Source: Methanosarcinales archaeon (GTDB lineage Archaea > Halobacteriota > Methanosarcinia > Methanosarcinales > Methanocomedenaceae). Taken from it: a stretch of DNA of 9,348 nucleotides. Made by a program: the position numbers and the translations under genes. The number at the start of each line of letters is the position of its first letter. Position 1 is the first letter of the stretch. The stretch is from NCBI GenBank assembly GCA_030638625.1, contig DAOWEE010000173.1, positions 1 to 9,348 on the forward strand, written 5' to 3'. This document shows, piece by piece, positions 5,860 through 9,348 of this stretch. Under the pieces are notes generated by a model. It saw only the letters and a program-made list of their open reading frames with translations, made no database searches and was not told where the DNA came from.

Positions 5860-7695
5860 ATGAAGAAGCCAGTGCTTTTGCCTGACTCACCCGGGGTATA
5901 TCTGTTCAAAGACAAAAGTGACAATATCATCTATGTGGGCAAGGCCCTGTCCCTTAAAAAAAGGGTTTCCCAGTACTTCCAGCGCTCTGACAAGGATGTA
6001 AAGACCAGGGCACTGGTCAGCACCATCTCAGACCTTGAATATATTGTAACCACTTCAGAGATGGATGCGCTTATACTGGAATCTAATCTTATCAAGGAAC
6101 ACCGGCCCCGCTATAACGTGGTGCTGAAAGACGACAAACAGTATCCGTTCATTAAGATAACAGTAAATGAAGATTTTCCCCGAATTTTCCTGACACGCAG
6201 GAAACTGCGAGATGGTGCCAGGTATTTTGGGCCCTATACCAGTGCCAGGGCAGTGCGTGAAACTCTTAAGCTCATCAACCAGGTATTCAAGATTCGGCCA
6301 TGCAAGAAGAAAATCACGACTTCAGGCAGGGCATGTCTCAATTTCCAGATGGGATTGTGTAATGCCCCTTGCAGTGGGATGATTGACAATGAAAGATACC
6401 GAATGAATGTGGATGATGCTATCCGGTTCCTGGAGGGCAGCAGTGAAGAGCTGGTGTACCGTTTGGATGAAAGGATGCAACAGTATGTAGTACGCGAGGA
6501 GTTCGAATCGGCTGCAGTGATACGGGACCAGTTACAGTCACTACACCATATTATGTCGGCACGGCAGCACATCACGGGCGGGTTTTATGATTGGGATGCT
6601 GTTGCTGTAGCCGTATCCAATAAGACAGCAGCCGCACAGGTACTGTATATCAGGGATGGCAGTCTGGTAGGGCGCTCAGAGTTCACGCTTTATTCCAGGG
6701 GTGCTGAAGTGGAGGAAGTGATGAGTGCATTTCTCACACAATATTACAGTGATGCGCCCGTGCCAACTGAGATTTTACTAAGCGTACTGCCCGATGACCC
6801 TACGGTACTTGAGTGGCTGCGGGACATGTCAGATGGAAAGTTGGACATTGCAGTGCCTGAGAGGGGACGTAAGAAAGAACTAGTGGATATGGCATACAAG
6901 AATGCCCGGTCACTGCTTACTATGAGCCTGCTCAGGGATGAGAAACGGGAGAAGTCTGGCCAGGGCGCTCTGATTGAACTGAAAAGGGTGCTGGACCTGG
7001 CAAACCTGCCCATGCGGGTGGAAGCGTTTGATATTTCAAATATCGGGGGCACTGATGCAGTGGGCAGCATGGTAGTGTTCAGCGGGGGCAGGCCTGATAA
7101 GCAGCATTACCGGCATTTCAATATCAAGACCGTGAAGGGTATTGATGACCCTGCTATGATAGGTGAGGTTATTTCCCGGCGATTGGCAAGGATTGTAGGC
7201 TGTGGAGGGGAAGGAGAGAATGAGGACAGTGGGGGGAATGAAGATAATAAGGATGAAACGCCGGACCTTATTGTGGTGGACGGCGGGCCTACACAGTTAA
7301 GTGCGGCCGTAAGCGCACTGCGGCAGTGGGGGCTGGACATACCTGTCATTGGACTGTCAAAGCAGATGGAAAGCATCCACATACCTGGGCGTGATAGTCC
7401 GTTGACACTGCCGGGGGAGTCTCTGGCTCTTAATATGTTGAAACATATCAGGGACGAGTCACACAGGTTTGCCATATCGCATCACCGCCGCCGCAGGTCT
7501 TCGCGACTTAGGTCATCGGTACTTGACGGGATACCGGGTGTGGGGAAGATACGTAAAGAAATGCTGCTCAGGCATTTTGGGTCGCTGGATGGGGTTAGGG
7601 CAGCCACTCTTGCCGAACTGGAAAAGGTGCCTGGTATTAGTAAGGTTACGGCAGGTGCGATACATAACGTGCTGCACGTCTCCAAAAGCTTATAA
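5860..7695 (+). CDS. uvrC: UvrABC excision nuclease subunit C
   Basis: UvrC makes both incisions around DNA lesions in bacterial-type nucleotide excision repair, acting on UvrB-DNA complexes. The 611-residue protein is full length. The GIY-YIG nuclease domain opens at DSPGVYLFKD and IIYVGKALSLKKRV (9-36; R35 and E74 fit the catalytic positions). A cysteine cluster follows (C148, C159, C167, C171), as in many UvrCs, then a UVR motif near 200-230 (REEFESAAVIRDQLQ). The RNase H-like second nuclease domain spans about 385-545: EAFDISNIGG with D391, VVDGGPTQLSAA with D474, and RDESHRFA with H535. Two helix-hairpin-helix motifs end the protein, LDGIPGVGKI (555-564) and LEKVPGISK (587-595). Residues 448-467 are an acidic low-complexity insert. 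UvrC occurs in mesophilic archaea such as Methanosarcina and haloarchaea and is taken to be of bacterial origin. uvrA and uvrB are not in this window. Confidence 0.97.
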   Translation: MKKPVLLPDSPGVYLFKDKSDNIIYVGKALSLKKRVSQYFQRSDKDVKTRALVSTISDLEYIVTTSEMDALILESNLIKEHRPRYNVVLKDDKQYPFIKITVNEDFPRIFLTRRKLRDGARYFGPYTSARAVRETLKLINQVFKIRPCKKKITTSGRACLNFQMGLCNAPCSGMIDNERYRMNVDDAIRFLEGSSEELVYRLDERMQQYVVREEFESAAVIRDQLQSLHHIMSARQHITGGFYDWDAVAVAVSNKTAAAQVLYIRDGSLVGRSEFTLYSRGAEVEEVMSAFLTQYYSDAPVPTEILLSVLPDDPTVLEWLRDMSDGKLDIAVPERGRKKELVDMAYKNARSLLTMSLLRDEKREKSGQGALIELKRVLDLANLPMRVEAFDISNIGGTDAVGSMVVFSGGRPDKQHYRHFNIKTVKGIDDPAMIGEVISRRLARIVGCGGEGENEDSGGNEDNKDETPDLIVVDGGPTQLSAAVSALRQWGLDIPVIGLSKQMESIHIPGRDSPLTLPGESLALNMLKHIRDESHRFAISHHRRRRSSRLRSSVLDGIPGVGKIRKEMLLRHFGSLDGVRAATLAELEKVPGISKVTAGAIHNVLHVSKSL

Positions 7696-7720
7696 GCCGT
7701 CAGGTTATTAAGGAAAGCCG

Positions 7721-7752
7721 CATATTATTGTTAAATTTCATATTCATATAAC
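7721..7752 (+). promoter_or_regulatory. AT-rich promoter region before the L10e gene
   Basis: The 77-base gap after uvrC contains three overlapping TATA candidates: CATATTAT (7721-7728), TTAAATTT (7731-7738) and TTCATATAAC (7742-7751). The last is about 25 bases from ATG 7773 and would give a near-leaderless message; the earlier ones would give leaders of 15-25 bases including GGAG at 7759-7762. I cannot tell which is used. Confidence 0.4.
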
Positions 7753-7772
7753 TATTTCGGAGAGCATTCATC

Positions 7773-8297
7773 ATGGCAGGAAAAAGACCAGCAAAGACGT
7801 TTCGTAATTACAACAGCAGAAGGGCATACACAAAGAGGAAATATATGGGTGGTGTGCCAGGGAATAAGGTAGTACATCATGATATGGGGAATCTTAAGGA
7901 AGAGTTCCCTGTAAAGTTGTCACTGATAGCCGGAGAGGCTTGCCAGCTTCGTGACGGTGCACTGGAAGCAGGCAGGATTACTGCTAACCGGCTTCTGGTC
8001 AAGGTGTTGGGTGTACAGAACTTCCACATGAAGCTCAGAGTGCATCCATTCCAGGTAATAAGGGAAAACAAGCAGGCTACCGGGGCCGGGGCCGACAGGG
8101 TCAGCCAGGGTATGCGCCAGGCTTTTGGTAAGGCAGTAGGTATCACGGCAAAGGTCAAGCAGGGACAGAAGGTATTTACTATTTCTGTCAACCAGGACGG
8201 ATTCCTGACCGCTAAAGATGCACTGAGAAAGTGTGGGATGAAACTCTCAACCCCTGTAAGGATTGTGGTGGATGAGGGACAGGAACTGATTAATTAA
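7773..8297 (+). CDS. rpl10e: Large-subunit ribosomal protein L10e (uL16)
   Basis: This is the archaeal/eukaryotic form of universal ribosomal protein uL16, which sits near the peptidyl transferase centre and tRNA corridor of the large subunit. The 174-residue length is typical for archaea. Clear family features: the basic N-terminus with RRAYTKRKYMGGVPG (16-30), the HDMGN segment (36-40), ALEAGRITANRLL (63-75), the hallmark RENKQATGAGADRVSQGMRQAFGK (97-120), and ALRKCGMKLSTP (150-161). ATG 7773 gives the conserved start; GGAG ten bases upstream is a weak ribosome binding site. The aIF2 beta gene follows 35 bases downstream on the same strand, so the two translation genes may be cotranscribed. 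Nothing appears truncated. Confidence 0.97.
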   Translation: MAGKRPAKTFRNYNSRRAYTKRKYMGGVPGNKVVHHDMGNLKEEFPVKLSLIAGEACQLRDGALEAGRITANRLLVKVLGVQNFHMKLRVHPFQVIRENKQATGAGADRVSQGMRQAFGKAVGITAKVKQGQKVFTISVNQDGFLTAKDALRKCGMKLSTPVRIVVDEGQELIN

Positions 8298-8332
8298 AAT
8301 GTGTTTAAGATAATACTAGTAGAAGTGAAATA

Positions 8333-8947
8333 ATGGGTGACTACGAAGCAAATCTGGACCGGGCGTATAAATTGCTGCCCGACATCAAGACTTCTGATGA
8401 GAGGTTCGTGATACCTGAGCCAAAGACATTCTCAGAAGGAAAAGCTACTGTTCTTGAGAACTTTAGTCAGATTGCGGATGTGCTGAACAGGGACCCTGAC
8501 CACCTGATGAAGTCGCTGACCAGGGAATTGGGGACTGCTGGCAAGATTAACGGTCAACACGCTGTTTTCCAGGGCAAGTTCAGTGTTGATGCCATTGCCG
8601 AGCAGATTGAATCCTATGTGGATGAATATGTGAAATGTTCAGAATGTGGGCGCCCTGATACAAAACTGGTTAAGGCTGACCGTGTCCTGATGCTAAAGTG
8701 TGATGCTTGTGGTGCCCATCGGCCTGTGAGGAAAAGAAAGGCCACGATGGAGAAGAAGAGAGATGCGCTGGAAGAAGGCGAGGTCTACGAGTTCAAAATC
8801 GAAAGCGTGGGTTCTAAGGGCGACGGTATTGCTAAGGTGGACAAGTATATTGTCTATGTCACTGGCGCAACTAAACAGGATATTGTCAAGGCCAAAGTCA
8901 AGCGTATTTCAGGCACTGTGGTCTTTGCCGAGCCTGTAATGGAATAA
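8333..8947 (+). CDS. aif2b: Translation initiation factor aIF2, beta subunit, with TRAM domain
   Basis: aIF2 beta is one subunit of the heterotrimeric GTPase that delivers initiator Met-tRNA to the archaeal small ribosomal subunit. The 204-residue protein has an N-terminal helix region contacting the gamma subunit, a central alpha-beta domain with RFVIPEPKTFSEGK and LNRDPDHLMKSLTRELGTAG (24-70), and a zinc ribbon with C102-x2-C105 and C123-x2-C126 (KCSECGRPDT, LKCDACGAHRPV). Residues about 143-204 form a TRAM domain (EGEVYEFKIESVGSKGDGIAKV and VTGATKQDIVKAKV), an RNA-binding beta-barrel. The basic 40-residue-shorter form without TRAM is common in other archaea; the fusion is known from methanogens of the Methanosarcina type. 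ATG 8333 is preceded by AGTGA four bases upstream, a good near-consensus ribosome binding site. It lies 35 bases after the L10e gene. Confidence 0.97.
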   Translation: MGDYEANLDRAYKLLPDIKTSDERFVIPEPKTFSEGKATVLENFSQIADVLNRDPDHLMKSLTRELGTAGKINGQHAVFQGKFSVDAIAEQIESYVDEYVKCSECGRPDTKLVKADRVLMLKCDACGAHRPVRKRKATMEKKRDALEEGEVYEFKIESVGSKGDGIAKVDKYIVYVTGATKQDIVKAKVKRISGTVVFAEPVME

Positions 8948-9012
8948 ACCCACTCATACCCTACCCAGGCCAATATCGAGCCAACACCTACTCTGGCCAG
9001 TAGCGGGCCGCA

Positions 9013-9043
9013 CACGTATAGAGCCCTGCGGGCTCTATGCGTG
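9013..9043 (+). terminator. Strong 14-bp hairpin, possible terminator or RNA element
   Basis: CACGTATAGAGCCC (9013-9026) pairs with GGGCTCTATGCGTG (9030-9043) across a three-base TGC loop. The only imperfection is one T-G wobble (9017/9039). The sequence then becomes T-rich (TTGATTTTATCATTATTTTA from 9047). The position, 66 bases after the aIF2 beta stop, suits transcription termination or 3'-end protection of the rpl10e-aif2b message. It could equally be a dispersed palindromic repeat of this genome or part of a small RNA. Confidence 0.55.
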
Positions 9044-9195
9044 GACTTGATTTTATCATTATTTTACCACCCGCACCCACGGATGCGCTCCTGTTAAACT
9101 AATCATATTTCTATTAATAATTATCCCAAATCTTGTTGAGGATGGGTTTTGTGCCCGAGTAAAAAATTGGTCCCAACATTTTATCGCACTCAGGC

Positions 9196-9218
9196 ATCAA
9201 TTACAATACATCAATACA
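9196..9218 (+). repeat. Short imperfect direct repeat upstream of promoter
   Basis: ATCAATTACA (9196-9205) and ATCAATACA (9210-9218) repeat with a 14-base period, about 20-35 bases upstream of the TATA region of the last gene. The place is right for an activator or repressor site, but the region is AT-rich and the repeat is short, so chance is a fair explanation. Confidence 0.25.
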
Positions 9219-9233
9219 AAATGTAACGGTCTC

Positions 9234-9256
9234 GAAATCTATAAAAGCTTATATAC
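9234..9256 (+). promoter_or_regulatory. Strong archaeal promoter (BRE + TATA)
   Basis: GAAATC then TATAAAAG (9240-9247) and TTATATA (9249-9255) form two overlapping TATA candidates with purine-rich BRE-like sequence before each. The second predicts a transcription start near 9275-9278 and a leader of about 20 bases before ATG 9297; the first would start near 9268. This is the most consensus-like promoter in the window. Confidence 0.6.
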
Positions 9257-9296
9257 TTTCCAGAGTGACAACTGACCAAAGGAAAGTGTAATTGTC

Positions 9297-9348
9297 ATGA
9301 ATCAGCAATATGCAGTCCTGTTAACTGATATTTTCAATGATATTTCAG
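9297..9348 (+). CDS. Start of an unidentified gene (3' end outside window)
   Basis: ATG 9297 opens a frame that runs to the window edge with 17 codons beginning MNQQYAVLLTDIFNDIS. It lies at the right distance behind a strong TATA region and has GGAAAG about ten bases upstream as a weak ribosome binding site. Seventeen residues are too few to identify a family. The gene is inferred from promoter position and open frame, so it is tentative. Confidence 0.45.
   Translation, partial: MNQQYAVLLTDIFNDIS

Larger units (their letters stand above)
8948..9296. other. 349-base intergenic region
   Basis: I find no convincing gene on either strand between aIF2 beta and the last ORF. The first third is GC-rich and holds a 14-bp-stem hairpin (9013-9043); the middle is AT-rich without clear structure; the last 100 bases hold a short direct repeat and a strong TATA region serving the gene at 9297. 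No tRNA, snoRNA box pair or CRISPR repeat was recognised. A small noncoding RNA around the hairpin cannot be excluded. Confidence 0.5.

Noticed and set aside
7107..7475. Open frame of 122 codons on the minus strand inside uvrC (and a similar 113-codon frame at 6234-6575)
   Set aside because: The product is Ser/Pro-rich low complexity antisense to the conserved nuclease domain; uvrC explains the sequence fully.
8960..9005. Near-repeated CTACCCAGGCCA and CTACTCTGGCCA with the palindrome CTGGCCAG before the hairpin
   Set aside because: The matches are short and imperfect and do not form a stable joint structure; kept only as part of the GC-rich intergenic segment.
8948..9296. Possible tRNA, C/D box RNA or other known noncoding RNA
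   Set aside because: No cloverleaf, no T-loop GTTCRA motif, and no properly spaced RTGATGA and CTGA boxes could be found.

Overview
The window is archaeal. It encodes an archaeal L10e (uL16) ribosomal protein, translation initiation factor aIF2 beta with a C-terminal TRAM domain, and an archaeal-type (lumazine synthase-like) riboflavin synthase. Starts are preceded by AT-rich TATA-box-like elements and, in places, by archaeal GGTGA-type ribosome binding sites. A bacterial-type UvrC, a V4R-domain protein and the TRAM-fused aIF2 beta together point to a euryarchaeon of the Methanosarcinales or a related methanogen or methane-oxidising (ANME-like) group. That placement is inference from protein character only; no 16S rRNA or methanogenesis gene is present.

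Layout. (1) Bases 1-1641, plus strand: the C-terminal part of a pirin-family cupin protein, then a membrane-anchored PQQ-type glucose/sorbosone dehydrogenase. (2) Bases 1737-3644, minus strand: a 60-residue membrane protein with a very good ribosome binding site, a class V alanine-glyoxylate/serine-pyruvate type aminotransferase, and riboflavin synthase. The last two genes are only 26 bases apart and look like an operon; the block converges on the dehydrogenase gene. (3) Bases 3745-9348, plus strand: prephenate dehydratase (phenylalanine synthesis), a 400-residue protein made of two tandem V4R-like cysteine domains, UvrC (nucleotide excision repair), ribosomal protein L10e, aIF2 beta, a 349-base intergenic region with a strong hairpin and a strong promoter, and the first 17 codons of an unidentified gene. 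The small membrane gene and prephenate dehydratase are divergent and may share one TATA-like element.

Most of the window is core metabolism and information processing: amino acid synthesis, flavin synthesis, repair and translation. I see no CRISPR array, insertion sequence, tRNA, rRNA or toxin-antitoxin pair, and no obviously new multi-gene system. The least conventional item is the V4R protein at 4603-5805. Its two halves align with nearly identical cysteine spacing, it has no visible DNA-binding domain, and it seems to have its own, possibly leaderless, promoter. Secondary curiosities are the 14-bp hairpin after aIF2 beta, an acidic insert in UvrC, and the small membrane protein.
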